Below, one piece after another: positions 9,245-18,227 of a stretch of 64,000 nt of DNA (the first letter of the stretch is position 1; every line of letters begins with the position of its first letter). The notes beneath the pieces were generated by a model that saw only the letters and a program-made list of their open reading frames with translations, was not told where the DNA came from and searched no databases. Origin of the DNA: Desulfopila sp. IMCC35008 (GTDB lineage Bacteria; Desulfobacterota; Desulfobulbia; Desulfobulbales; Desulfocapsaceae). The translations under genes were made by a program, and so were the position numbers. The stretch spans positions 1,371,501-1,435,500 of the forward strand of contig NZ_CP050700.1 of assembly GCF_010646885.2 (NCBI RefSeq). The letters run 5' to 3'.

Positions 9245-9736
9245 TTAGGAATCATTATCCAATGGTCCTGCCACGAGAAATGGTGAAGCCTCTATCTTTT
9301 CAGCCGACATCATACTCACAATACGATTGATCGAGCTAAGTATCATGAGTTGTTCCCATTCCTCTAAAGCATAGTAAGAGTTAGTAAATTTTTCCTGAAG
9401 CGGAGACGGCGCATTTTTCAGTAAATGCTTTCCTTCTTCTGTAATGGATATATGGATTCGACGTTTATCTTCACCTGACCTTCTTCTGCTCACGAGATTA
9501 TTTTTCTCAAGCCTCACAATAATTGCCGTAACGGTTCCCTGGGTCAAAGATACTGCTTTGGCAAGCTCCGATGTGCTCAGTGAAGGGCAATCAGCGAGTT
9601 CTTGTAGAATCACGAGCTGGGGGCTCGTTATGCCAGCTGTTTTCAACAGGCGCTTTGAGTGTAAATCAATAGCCTGTGTAATTTTCCTCAACCCTATCAA
9701 CAACTCCTTGCTCCGAAGTTTGTTTTTGTTCTCCAA
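9245..9736 (-). CDS. MarR-family regulator, probable controller of osmolyte genes
   Basis: The 163-residue protein is a typical MarR winged helix: an N-terminal dimer helix (LRKITQAIDLHSKRLLKTAG), the helix-turn-helix STSELAKAVSLTQGTVTAIIVRLEKNNLV, and the wing SRRRSGEDKRRIHISIT. It resembles MarR proteins such as EctR that are found next to ectoine and other osmolyte genes; this similarity is my recognition, not a search result. It is placed between the sucrose genes (same strand, downstream) and the divergent NAGGN operon. Two adjoining palindromes in the divergent intergenic region (9895-9938) are good candidates for its binding sites. Confidence 0.88.
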   Translation of the reverse strand: MENKNKLRSKELLIGLRKITQAIDLHSKRLLKTAGITSPQLVILQELADCPSLSTSELAKAVSLTQGTVTAIIVRLEKNNLVSRRRSGEDKRRIHISITEEGKHLLKNAPSPLQEKFTNSYYALEEWEQLMILSSINRIVSMMSAEKIEASPFLVAGPLDNDS

Positions 9737-9894
9737 CAGGCACCTCCTTCAATATGATTGTTACATGGCCTGGATTAATTCTGCTGCTCTTTGTCCGACA
9801 ATATCTAAGTTAGTTCCCATTCGAAAACTAACCTTTTGGAGTCCTTGCTTCTCTGCCCAATATTGGCATTGTTTATGAGTATATTTAAACACAA

Positions 9895-9938
9895 ATAAAC
9901 ATTGTGTACAATGTTTATATACTTTGACTACAAAGTAT
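9895..9938. promoter_or_regulatory. two adjoining palindromes between marR and the NAGGN operon
   Basis: The first palindrome (9895-9918) has perfect 11-base arms, ATAAACATTGT and ACAATGTTTAT, around a 2-base centre. The second follows immediately (9919-9938) with arms ATACTTTG and CAAAGTAT around ACTA. MarR dimers bind palindromes of about this size, so these are likely operators for the MarR protein encoded at 9245-9736. They lie about 160 bases before the marR start and 270 bases before the first NAGGN gene. Confidence 0.6.
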
Positions 9939-10053
9939 TAATGTGGGACATGTTGATATTCTTTGGTAGATAATAGCAAGCAAAAACAATAATTTAAGTG
10001 TTTAGTGTTGGCGGGAGCTTTGCTTTTTGGGCTACGGAGTGGCCAATGATAGT

Positions 10054-10111
10054 TTGACGTCAATTGACTTTTCTGTTGACATGTGAAATAGTATGCAAGG
10101 ATAGATGTCAA
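10054..10111 (+). promoter_or_regulatory. TTGAC-rich promoter region of the NAGGN operon
   Basis: TTGAC occurs three times at 10054, 10064 and 10076, and its complement GTCAA at 10059 and 10107. The third copy gives a perfect TTGACA (10076-10081), and GATAGA at 10100-10105 is 18 bases downstream, so it could serve as a -35/-10 pair. The other copies could be a regulator's half-sites at roughly helical spacing. No decision is possible from sequence alone. Confidence 0.4.
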
Positions 10112-10204
10112 TTAGCGCTTCTCGACTGGTGAATGCAACCCAGGGACAGATTGCCGGGAACAAAGGACAGGTCATCAGTTAACAAGAAAAAAAGGAGAAA
10201 TAAA

Positions 10205-11980
10205 ATGTGCGGAATATGCGGTGAGATTCGTTTTGACAACTCACCAGCTTCTCTATCAACAGTTGAGCAAATGACAAAAAATATGGCACAGCGAGGCCCT
10301 GATGCAATGGGTATACTCATGCAGGGGAGGGTCTGCCTGGGGCATCGTCGCTTAAAAATAATTGATCTGAGCGACCAATCGAGGCAACCGCTGAGCGATC
10401 CTTTCCTGGGCCTTGACGTTGTTTTTAACGGTTGCATATACAACTATAAAGAATTGAAACTTGAATTGCAAAACAAGGGGTATCGCTTTTTCTCACAAGG
10501 CGATACGGAGGTTATCCTTAAAGCCTATCATGCTTGGGGAAAGGATTTTGTTAACCGTTTGAACGGCATGTTTGCTGTGGTAATTCATGAGAGAGATTCG
10601 GGGAAGATCATTCTTGCACGCGATCGATTAGGCATCAAACCAATGTATCTCGACGAACGTGGAAAAGTATTACGTTTCGCGTCCTCCCTCCCTGCACTGC
10701 TGAAAAACGAAGGAGTAGACACTAATATTAATCCAGTGGCTTTGCACCACTATCTTCACTGGCATGCGGTTGTCCCGGCACCCCACACAATCCTTAAAGG
10801 AATAAGTAAGTTACCGCCAGCTACCCTGCGGGAATACAAACCAGATGGGAGCTTCAAAGACATACTGTATTGGCAGCTCAACATGAATCACCCAAAGCAC
10901 CCTGAGGTGTTCTCTGAAAAAGAATGGGCCGATCTTTTGCTTGATGAACTAAGGAAAGCAGTCAAGCGGCGCATGGTTGCAGATGTTCCTGTCGGAGTTC
11001 TTCTCTCAGGCGGGGTAGACTCAAGTCTACTTGTCGGGCTCTTATCAGAGGAGGGGCAAGGTGGTTTGAATACCTTTTCTGTGGGTTTTGAAGCAGCTGG
11101 TGGGGAAAAGGGAGACGAGTTTGTATATTCAGACATCATCGCTGATCATTTCAATACAAAACATCATAAAATTTTCGTACCGTCTGACGATCTTTTGCAA
11201 ACCATACCAGGTACAATTTCAGCCATGTCCGAACCGATGGTTAGTTACGATAATGTCGGTTTTTTTCTGCTCTCCCAGGAAGTGGCCAAGCATGTCAAGG
11301 TAGTTCAGAGTGGACAAGGTGCTGATGAAGTCTTCGGCGGGTACCATTGGTATCACCCTATGACTTCGAGCAAAGATCCGCTCCAGGACTACTGCACCGC
11401 ATTTTTCGACCGAGACCAGGAAGAGTATAACCAAGTGGTTCATGATGATTATGTCCAAGAGAATTTCAGTAGAAAATTCATTGAGAACCATTTTCAAAAA
11501 CAAGGTGCAGACAATCCTGTTGATAAAGCACTGCGTCTCGATACAACAATTATGTTGACAGACGATCCAGTCAAACGGGTCGACAATATGACCATGGCAT
11601 GGAGCCTTGAAGCGAGAGTTCCCTTTCTGGATCACGAATTTGTTGAGTTTGCTGGGACCATACCAGCTGAGCTTAAGGTTCGAGGGGAAGGTAAATGGAT
11701 ACTCAAAGAAGCCGCTCGACAGGTAATTCCAGACAGTATCATAGATCGGCCTAAAGGGTATTTCCCAGTACCGGCGTTGAAACACATCGAGGGGCCATAC
11801 CTTGAACTTGTCCGAGAAACTCTCACAAGCAGTGTTGCCAAGCGCCGTAATCTTTTTAAAGAGGACTACATAAATTTATTACTAGATGCCCCGAAAGAGC
11901 ACATAACTCCTTTGCGTGGATCAAAACTCTGGCAAATAGCTCTACTTGAGATGTGGCTGCAAACACAGGGGGTTTTATAA
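10205..11980 (+). CDS. asnO: N-acetylglutaminylglutamine amidotransferase (asparagine-synthase-like)
   Basis: The 591-residue protein has an N-terminal class II glutaminase domain starting MCGICGEI, with Cys2 as the nucleophile, and a C-terminal asparagine-synthase domain with the pyrophosphate loop LSGGVDSSLL. Together with the next two genes it forms the trio known to make the osmolyte N-acetylglutaminylglutamine amide; this enzyme adds the terminal amide using glutamine. The ATG at 10205 is chosen because Cys must follow the initiator Met and AAGGAG lies at 10192-10197; an upstream in-frame start at 10133 would bury the catalytic Cys. The stop overlaps the next start (TAATG), showing translational coupling. 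Confidence 0.93.
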   Translation: MCGICGEIRFDNSPASLSTVEQMTKNMAQRGPDAMGILMQGRVCLGHRRLKIIDLSDQSRQPLSDPFLGLDVVFNGCIYNYKELKLELQNKGYRFFSQGDTEVILKAYHAWGKDFVNRLNGMFAVVIHERDSGKIILARDRLGIKPMYLDERGKVLRFASSLPALLKNEGVDTNINPVALHHYLHWHAVVPAPHTILKGISKLPPATLREYKPDGSFKDILYWQLNMNHPKHPEVFSEKEWADLLLDELRKAVKRRMVADVPVGVLLSGGVDSSLLVGLLSEEGQGGLNTFSVGFEAAGGEKGDEFVYSDIIADHFNTKHHKIFVPSDDLLQTIPGTISAMSEPMVSYDNVGFFLLSQEVAKHVKVVQSGQGADEVFGGYHWYHPMTSSKDPLQDYCTAFFDRDQEEYNQVVHDDYVQENFSRKFIENHFQKQGADNPVDKALRLDTTIMLTDDPVKRVDNMTMAWSLEARVPFLDHEFVEFAGTIPAELKVRGEGKWILKEAARQVIPDSIIDRPKGYFPVPALKHIEGPYLELVRETLTSSVAKRRNLFKEDYINLLLDAPKEHITPLRGSKLWQIALLEMWLQTQGVL

Positions 11981-13746
11981 TGCCTGAAGATAGAAAGGAA
12001 TTACCGAAAGAACGATGCCAAAACCCATATGACCCTCACTGTATGTCATCGCTTAAACACTGGGGGGAGCCACTTCCCCTTAAAGACAAAACAGAAACAA
12101 CAAAAGAAGCAGTTGTTGACTGCGGCTGGGGACGTTTGATCTTTGGACAGACATTCTCAAGCCACAATCGACTGGCAAAGGAAATCTGTAAAGAGAAACC
12201 GGGATATCGGGATATTGCCATGTATATGCGTGAACCGCATGTGGTGATTTCATATGCGCCGCAAGAACTTTTTATGGATCCGTCCCTAACTTATAGACTG
12301 GACTTTCAAGATTATCGAGACAATCGGCTCAGAGTTGAAGGGGTGTCGATTCGTCCTGTACGACCTGATGATAATGAAACAGCAATAAATGCTATTTACC
12401 AGGCTTGGGGAATGGTCCCTAACCACAAGGGTTTTTACACTGAGGCGCAAAAAAAGAGCCCCGTACATGTTCTTGTTGCTGAAGATTTGAACAGAAAATC
12501 TATTGTCGGTGCAGTAACTGGTGTTGATCATGTTAAGGCATTCAATGATCCGGATAATGGTTCCAGCCTGTGGGCTTTAGCCGTCGATAATCAATGCAGA
12601 ATTCCGGGTGTCGGCGAAACACTGGTTCGCGAGCTCATCCTTCACTTTATTGAGCAGGGGCGAAGGTTTCTGGACCTTTCCGTTATGCATACGAATAAGG
12701 AGGCAAAAGCTCTCTACGATAATTTGGGCTTTAAACAGGTTCCGGTGTACTGCATTAAAAACAAAAACTCGATAAACGAGCCACTCTTCACGGGTCCTGA
12801 ACCTCAAGAGCAGGTGAATATATACGCAGGAATACTTATTGAAGAAGCTCGGCGAAGAGGGATTAACGTAGAAATCCTTGATGGAAAAAATGGATATTTC
12901 AAATTGACGTTGGGGGGGCGCTCGATTGTCTGTAGAGAATCTTTAAGTGAGCTGACAACTGCAGTGGCGATGAGTCGCTGCGATGACAAAGCTGTTACTA
13001 TGCGGATTTTACAAAAAGCAAGGTTGAATACCCCTGGCCAGATAGTAGTGACCGAAGCGGCAGACTTTGAGTCGTTTCTGGATTCCCATGGCAGTGTTGT
13101 TGTAAAACCAGCACAAGGTGAACAGGGGCAAGGAGTATTTGTCGATCTTCGCACAAAGGAAGCAGTTGCTGAGGCAATAAACAAAGCGTCTTCTCTTTGT
13201 GAAAAAGTCATTATTGAGGAATATGTCAGGGGTGAGGATCTTCGAATTATAGTTATTGACGATGAGGTCGTTGCAGCGGCAGTGAGACGGCCAGCCACTG
13301 TGTGCGGAACCGGTCAACATACAATTCAGCAGCTTATAGAAAAACAGAGCAGACGTCGAGCAAAAGCGACCCGAGGTGAGAGCACAATTCCTCTTGACGA
13401 GGAAACAGTCCGTTGTGTTGAGGGTGAAGGGTATAGCTTAGATCAAATTTTACCAAAAGACAGAACTCTTCCCGTAAGAAAAACCGCAAATCTCCATACT
13501 GGTGGTACCATCCATGATGTGACTGCTGAGCTAAATACAAAATTAATCAGAGCTGCAATTACGGGAGCCAGAGCTCTTGATATTCCAGTAGTAGGTTTTG
13601 ACTTTCTCGTACCAACTGTTCAAGGAGAAGACTATGTAATTATAGAGGCAAACGAGAGACCGGGCTTGGCAAACCACGAGCCCCAACCTACTGCTGAAAA
13701 ATTCATTAATCTTCTCTTTCCACAAACGCGACAGGTTACGCAATAA
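11980..13746 (+). CDS. ngg: N-acetylglutaminylglutamine synthetase (GNAT plus ATP-grasp)
   Basis: The 588-residue protein joins two domains. Residues from about 115 to 270 form a GNAT acetyltransferase (VSIRPVRPDDNE, then SSLWALAVDNQCRIPGVGE and the ALYDNLGFKQVPVY end). Residues from about 320 to 588 form an ATP-grasp ligase (VVVKPAQGEQGQGVFV, VIIEEYVRGEDLRI, and the metal-binding VIIEANERPGLANHEP end). This architecture is diagnostic of the NAGGN pathway: glutamine is acetylated and ligated to a second glutamine. The start ATG at 11980 overlaps the preceding stop by one base. It is cytoplasmic and the second gene of the operon. Confidence 0.93.
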   Translation: MPEDRKELPKERCQNPYDPHCMSSLKHWGEPLPLKDKTETTKEAVVDCGWGRLIFGQTFSSHNRLAKEICKEKPGYRDIAMYMREPHVVISYAPQELFMDPSLTYRLDFQDYRDNRLRVEGVSIRPVRPDDNETAINAIYQAWGMVPNHKGFYTEAQKKSPVHVLVAEDLNRKSIVGAVTGVDHVKAFNDPDNGSSLWALAVDNQCRIPGVGETLVRELILHFIEQGRRFLDLSVMHTNKEAKALYDNLGFKQVPVYCIKNKNSINEPLFTGPEPQEQVNIYAGILIEEARRRGINVEILDGKNGYFKLTLGGRSIVCRESLSELTTAVAMSRCDDKAVTMRILQKARLNTPGQIVVTEAADFESFLDSHGSVVVKPAQGEQGQGVFVDLRTKEAVAEAINKASSLCEKVIIEEYVRGEDLRIIVIDDEVVAAAVRRPATVCGTGQHTIQQLIEKQSRRRAKATRGESTIPLDEETVRCVEGEGYSLDQILPKDRTLPVRKTANLHTGGTIHDVTAELNTKLIRAAITGARALDIPVVGFDFLVPTVQGEDYVIIEANERPGLANHEPQPTAEKFINLLFPQTRQVTQ

Positions 13747-13749
13747 TTG

Positions 13750-14880
13750 ATGAAAAATCCGGTTAACGAAAAATATTTGCTTGATGTATTGATGCGGCTC
13801 ATGGAGGTTCCGAGCCCGAGTGGAATGACTGACGATATTGTCAGGCTCGTATGCGATGAACTTGACTCTCTCCAAGTTGAGTATGAGCTTACAAGGCGCG
13901 GCGCAATTAGGGCTGCGTTAAAAGGTCAGGCCGTAAAGCCACGAAGAGCTATTGTCAGCCATTTGGACACCCTGGGAGCAATGGTGAAAAGTCTTAAACA
14001 AAATGGGAGACTCAGCATCGTACCAATAGGAAACTGGTCTCCCAGATTTGCTGAAGGAGCACGTGTAACAATCCACTCTGATGGAGATAGGATAATATCC
14101 GGGACGGTCCTTCCTCTTAAAGCGTCAGGTCACACCTATAATACAGAAGTTGATATGCAGCCTTCTTGCTGGGAGAATCTAGAGGTGCGCATTGATGAAC
14201 GGGGCTCATCAATGTGTTCTCTTTGGGAGAGTGGCCTTCGCGTGGGGGATTTTATCTCTTTTAACCACCTATTTGAGGTTAGTAAAAGTGGCTTCATCAA
14301 TTCCCGGTTCCTCGATGACAAAGCTGGTGTAGCCTCGATGCTTGCAGCTGTTCAGGCCATGAGGGAAAATGATATTGTTCCCGCTTTGAACAGCTCACTA
14401 TTATTCACTATATCAGAAGAAGTAGGTATAGGCGCCTCGCATGTATTAAGGGGCAATGTTGCAGAAATGGTTTCAATTGACAATGGCACCATCGCTCCAG
14501 GTCAAAACACATGCGAATTTGGGGCTACTATCGCGATGATGGACTCCACTGGTCCTTTTGACATTCACCTGACCAAACATCTCATTGATATCTGCATAGA
14601 GGAAAATATTGAGTTTAGCCGTGATGTTTTTTTACATTATCGGAGTGATGCAGCTGCTGCCCTGGAAGCCGGTAATGATATCAGAACTGCTCTCATATGT
14701 TTTGGTTTAGATGCCTCACACGGATATGAACGGGTTCACATAGCGTCCCTGACCAGTGTGGCAAATCTCCTGATCAGTTATCTTGCTTCCCCCCCACTCT
14801 TTGCAAGAGGCAGGAATGTGATCGGGCGTGAAAATGAATATCCGTTGATTCGAACCTCACCGGAACTCAATCTCTCCTAG
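13750..14880 (+). CDS. osmoprotectant NAGGN system M42-family peptidase
   Basis: The 376-residue protein is an M42-type metallopeptidase and the third member of the NAGGN trio. Metal ligands are seen in IVSHLDTLG, in SRFLDDKAG, in the glutamate pair FTISEEVG, in SIDNG and in the late HGYERVH. The gene starts 3 bases after the synthetase stop (ATG 13750; an adjoining TTG at 13747 is a less likely start), so the three genes are one operon. Its proposed job in the cluster, trimming or recycling the dipeptide osmolyte, is not proven in the family. Confidence 0.9.
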   Translation: MKNPVNEKYLLDVLMRLMEVPSPSGMTDDIVRLVCDELDSLQVEYELTRRGAIRAALKGQAVKPRRAIVSHLDTLGAMVKSLKQNGRLSIVPIGNWSPRFAEGARVTIHSDGDRIISGTVLPLKASGHTYNTEVDMQPSCWENLEVRIDERGSSMCSLWESGLRVGDFISFNHLFEVSKSGFINSRFLDDKAGVASMLAAVQAMRENDIVPALNSSLLFTISEEVGIGASHVLRGNVAEMVSIDNGTIAPGQNTCEFGATIAMMDSTGPFDIHLTKHLIDICIEENIEFSRDVFLHYRSDAAAALEAGNDIRTALICFGLDASHGYERVHIASLTSVANLLISYLASPPLFARGRNVIGRENEYPLIRTSPELNLS

Positions 14881-15211
14881 GAGTCTACCGGATGAATCCT
14901 TATAGTTAAAGATAATGCAGAATGAGTTGTAAGGTAAATGGTAACCACTTCCAAATGGTTTAATCTCATATAGTGGTAGCATCAGGCACCAGACATAAGG
15001 ATATGAATAACAAGCAAGGTTGTGATCGCCAGATTGAAGATACTATCTTTACCTAGGAATATATCGAAACTATAGCAAATAGCAGGAAATATATTGAATA
15101 TGGCTTATATGTGCGCGAGGTATTTGATGTAAATATGGCAGAAAGGATATAGCAATTATTGTGCCCAGGATTTCTATATAAATAGCATGATATCTGATTT
15201 GAGGTTCACCA
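14881..15211. other. gene-free, AT-rich stretch
   Basis: About 330 bases with no convincing gene. No clear terminator for the NAGGN operon and no strong promoter for the following membrane protein were found. Confidence 0.5.
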
Positions 15212-15613
15212 ATGATCTTAAACTTAAATTTAAACTTAGAAGATATTAGCCAGATATCCATAGGCGCCTTTGCAATTGCAGTTCCTATCTCTTTTTCAGA
15301 AGAGGCATGGAAATTAGGTGAGTCACTTCCTAATGCTAATCTTTTATTTATTTTTATTTTATCAATAATTTTTCTGTCTTTTTTTGCTTATCAAAGCATT
15401 TTTCAAGGAGAAGTAGAAAATAGGATAGCTGTCTTTGTTATACGAATAGTAATTGCGTATTTTATCACAGGCTGCATCGTTGCCCTTGTCTTGTTTTCAA
15501 TTGATAAGTTTCCCATTGGTTCAGAGCCTCTTATCGCATTTAAACGATTGATTGTTATTACAATGCCTGCATCAATGGGAGCCATTGTTGTTGATGGTTT
15601 AGACAAGGAATAG
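15212..15613 (+). CDS. small integral membrane protein, DUF2391-like
   Basis: The 133-residue protein has four hydrophobic segments (about 15-28, 45-60, 74-98 and 110-126) with a conserved-looking ISFSEEAW after the first and KRLIVITMPASMGA in the last. This fits the DUF2391 group of short membrane proteins, whose function is unknown. A weak TGAGG lies upstream of ATG 15212. It sits between the NAGGN operon and the c-di-AMP cyclase gene on the same strand. A role in membrane stress is only suggested by position. Confidence 0.75.
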   Translation: MILNLNLNLEDISQISIGAFAIAVPISFSEEAWKLGESLPNANLLFIFILSIIFLSFFAYQSIFQGEVENRIAVFVIRIVIAYFITGCIVALVLFSIDKFPIGSEPLIAFKRLIVITMPASMGAIVVDGLDKE

Positions 15614-15764
15614 AGTACATCATTGCTGCCCTTTGCAATCAAAAGTTATACCAGACCATTTTGGAAATTTCTATTACCTTGGTTTGATTTTGTTCTTCAA
15701 TATAATAATTTTTAATCTGTTGATAACGTGTCATAAAATGCACCTTGAATATTAATAATATGGA

Positions 15765-16664
15765 TTGTTAGTGGAAACGAAAATAAAAGTATCGGAAAAT
15801 CGAGAGTCGAGACTACTCGTTAACTATTCACTTGACCTGGGGAGAGATCTGGGAATTTCAAAATTTCTTGTTTTTGCAGAATCAATTCAGGATCAAAGGT
15901 ATATTCTGCAGAAAAAAGAGACAGAGAAAATAGTCTTTCTATTGCCCAGAAAGTCAAAAATTAAAGATGAGTTCTATTCAGAATGTTCGGTGATTTATCT
16001 TCCTGACCAGCAATTATCACGATCCGAACAATTCCAGCTTGGACTATTGATAGCAGTCATCAATAATTTAGTGGAACATGACGAAACTGTACTCTGCCTT
16101 ACCGGCTTAGTTGGTTCGCTCAGGCTAGACAACCTTTTGATCACAAACCTGCAGCGAGATAATAAATGGTTTCAAAATCATGCGTACGAGACAGTGCCGG
16201 TTGATATCCTGCGTTCTCGTGAGTTTGTCCGTCTACTTGATATTTCCCTTAAGCTGGCAAAACAGGGCAGGGAGGGAAAGAAAATAGGCACGATCTTCGT
16301 GCTTGGGGATCAGAAGTCTTTTGAAAAATATATGAAGCCGATGATTCTTAATCCTTTCTACGGGCATCCACTTAAAAAACGTAATATCCATAATAGCGAT
16401 CTTTTTGAAACCATACGGGAGTTTGCAACCCTGGATGGCGCATTTGTCGTCGACAACAAAGGTGCGATCCAAAACGCTGGCGTTTACCTCAGTCCACCAA
16501 ATAATAAACAGGTTAAACTATTAAAAGGATATGGTGCTCGGCATACTGTAGCAGCCCTCTTCAGTGCTGCTACCGACAGCCTCACGATTACGATTTCCGA
16601 GTCATCGTCTCAGGTTACAGTTTTCTTTAAAGGTGGTGCAATACTTCAGTTTAATCAGGATTAG
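15765..16664 (+). CDS. diadenylate cyclase (DAC/DisA_N domain), c-di-AMP synthase
   Basis: The 299-residue protein has a C-terminal DAC domain with both active-site motifs: DGA at residues 224-226 (LDGAFVVDNKG) and the GARHT motif at 257-261 (GYGARHTVAA), followed by the strand-rich TDSLTITISESS. The N-terminal 160 residues form an alpha/beta domain that resembles the pyruvate-kinase-C-like module of DacZ-type cyclases. There are no membrane helices, so it is soluble. It condenses two ATP into c-di-AMP, which in other bacteria controls potassium uptake and osmolyte transport. The start is uncertain: TTG at 15765 or GTG at 15771. The next gene is a cation/proton antiporter, a frequent c-di-AMP target. 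Confidence 0.88.
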   Translation: MLVETKIKVSENRESRLLVNYSLDLGRDLGISKFLVFAESIQDQRYILQKKETEKIVFLLPRKSKIKDEFYSECSVIYLPDQQLSRSEQFQLGLLIAVINNLVEHDETVLCLTGLVGSLRLDNLLITNLQRDNKWFQNHAYETVPVDILRSREFVRLLDISLKLAKQGREGKKIGTIFVLGDQKSFEKYMKPMILNPFYGHPLKKRNIHNSDLFETIREFATLDGAFVVDNKGAIQNAGVYLSPPNNKQVKLLKGYGARHTVAALFSAATDSLTITISESSSQVTVFFKGGAILQFNQD

Positions 16665-16821
16665 CCTTAGAAACCCTTACTGTCTCCACCACATACCGAA
16701 AAGCACCCTTACCGTCGAGCTACAGGGTGCTCAACAGGTGGAACTCAGGTCGGATGATTGTACCGGTTATAATGGTCAGGTCATTAAATAGAACTCCAAA
16801 TTCATTTCTAAAGAGTTAATT

Positions 16822-18072
16822 ATGGACCTCATTTATATACTGCTTGTGTTATTGGTTGCGACAAGATTATGCGGAGAATTTGCTGAACGAATGAAATTTC
16901 CTGCGTTAGTGGGAGAATTGGTGGCTGGCATTACCCTTGGGGTGATATTTCATCACTACTCAAGCACATTTCCTGTATTATCCAATCTTCCAGAAAATGA
17001 AGTTTTCAAAGGGCTTACCGATCTAGCAATTTTTTTTCTGATGCTTCTTGCGGGAGTAGAACTGCGCCCTAAAGATATTGTCAAGGCGTCGGGTCCGGCC
17101 TTTGCAATAGCGGTTGGTGGAATGATAGTACCACTTATGGCAGGCATGGGCTTAGGAATAGTGTTTTTGCCGGAGTCATCGTTAAAGATGGCACAGGCTC
17201 TTTTTCTGGGCACTGCTCTTGCTATCACCGCTGTGCCAGTCTCCGTAAAAATTTTGATGGATTTAAAACTTCTTGATACAAAAATTGGAAAGACAATTGT
17301 TTCTGCAGCCTTATTTGATGATATTCTCAGCCTGGTGTTACTGGCTGTGTTGACGGCAATACTTGCCAACGGTGAGATTCCAGGAGTGGATAGGCTACTC
17401 CTGCTTGTTGGTAAGGTTATACTGTTTTTTATAACAACCTCAGTTCTCGGGCTTTATGTTCTTCCTGCTCTGCATAAATTAGCAGCCAGGTTTAAATCAG
17501 ATGAATTCGAGTTCAGCGCACTGCTGATGGTTTCCTTTTTATTCGCCTTGCTGGCTGAAGAGCTTGGCATGCATTTTATCCTCGGTGCATTTTTAGCCGG
17601 TCTGTTTTTTGTAAAGAGGATAATGTCAGATGAGGTGTACGATACTATCAAGGCGAGTCTAACCAGTTGGACTATGGGATTTTTTGCACCCATCTTTTTT
17701 GCCTCTATCGGTCTGCATCTTGATCTGGCAGCAATTAGTGAGATCCCCCTGTTTTTATCCATGTTATTGCTAGCGGCTTTTCTGGGAAAGCTTGTTGGTG
17801 CTGGCCTGCCGGCGCTGGCCGTAGGTTTCACTCCGGCAGAGTCAATAGGCATTGGTTCTGCCATGAGTGCTCGTGGTGCTGTAGAATTGATTATTGCAAC
17901 CATCGCATTAGAGGCCGGCTTATTTAATCACCCCGATCCAGCACCGCCGGAAGTTTCATTTCTCTTTTCAGCGATAGTTATAATGGCACTTGTAACGACT
18001 CTCGTTACCCCTGTATTAATGAGGTTTAGCATTGGCAACCCAGGGCACAACCGGGCTCAACATATAGATTGA
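16822..18072 (+). CDS. CPA2-family Na+(K+)/H+ antiporter
   Basis: The 416-residue protein has about twelve membrane segments and belongs to the CPA2 exchangers (KefB/NapA-like). The ion-binding acidic pair typical of electrogenic members is visible in SAALFDDILSLVL. Other family marks are GELVAGITLG near the N-terminus, GTALAITAVPVSVKIL, and SIGIGSAMSARGAVELI near the C-terminus. There is no RCK/TrkA-N domain, so control by another protein or by c-di-AMP would be separate. It follows the diadenylate cyclase by 157 bases on the same strand. A role in moving Na+ or K+ out during osmotic or pH stress fits the surroundings. Confidence 0.9.
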   Translation: MDLIYILLVLLVATRLCGEFAERMKFPALVGELVAGITLGVIFHHYSSTFPVLSNLPENEVFKGLTDLAIFFLMLLAGVELRPKDIVKASGPAFAIAVGGMIVPLMAGMGLGIVFLPESSLKMAQALFLGTALAITAVPVSVKILMDLKLLDTKIGKTIVSAALFDDILSLVLLAVLTAILANGEIPGVDRLLLLVGKVILFFITTSVLGLYVLPALHKLAARFKSDEFEFSALLMVSFLFALLAEELGMHFILGAFLAGLFFVKRIMSDEVYDTIKASLTSWTMGFFAPIFFASIGLHLDLAAISEIPLFLSMLLLAAFLGKLVGAGLPALAVGFTPAESIGIGSAMSARGAVELIIATIALEAGLFNHPDPAPPEVSFLFSAIVIMALVTTLVTPVLMRFSIGNPGHNRAQHID

Positions 18073-18227
18073 GTTATCTCTTTAGTGTCTTAGCTTATCG
18101 AAATAGATAGAATGGTCGATGTGGAGGGGGACTAACCACTCCTTATTACCTATACGACCAATCAGAACTGAGTTTTTCCTAACCATGTGATACACGTATT
18201 CTGATTTTACATCTTTGAGGATATTTG

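Noticed and set aside
16702-16731. c-di-AMP riboswitch between the cyclase and antiporter genes
   Set aside because: Only an 8-bp stem with a 14-base loop is present; the extended conserved ydaO-type core is not seen.
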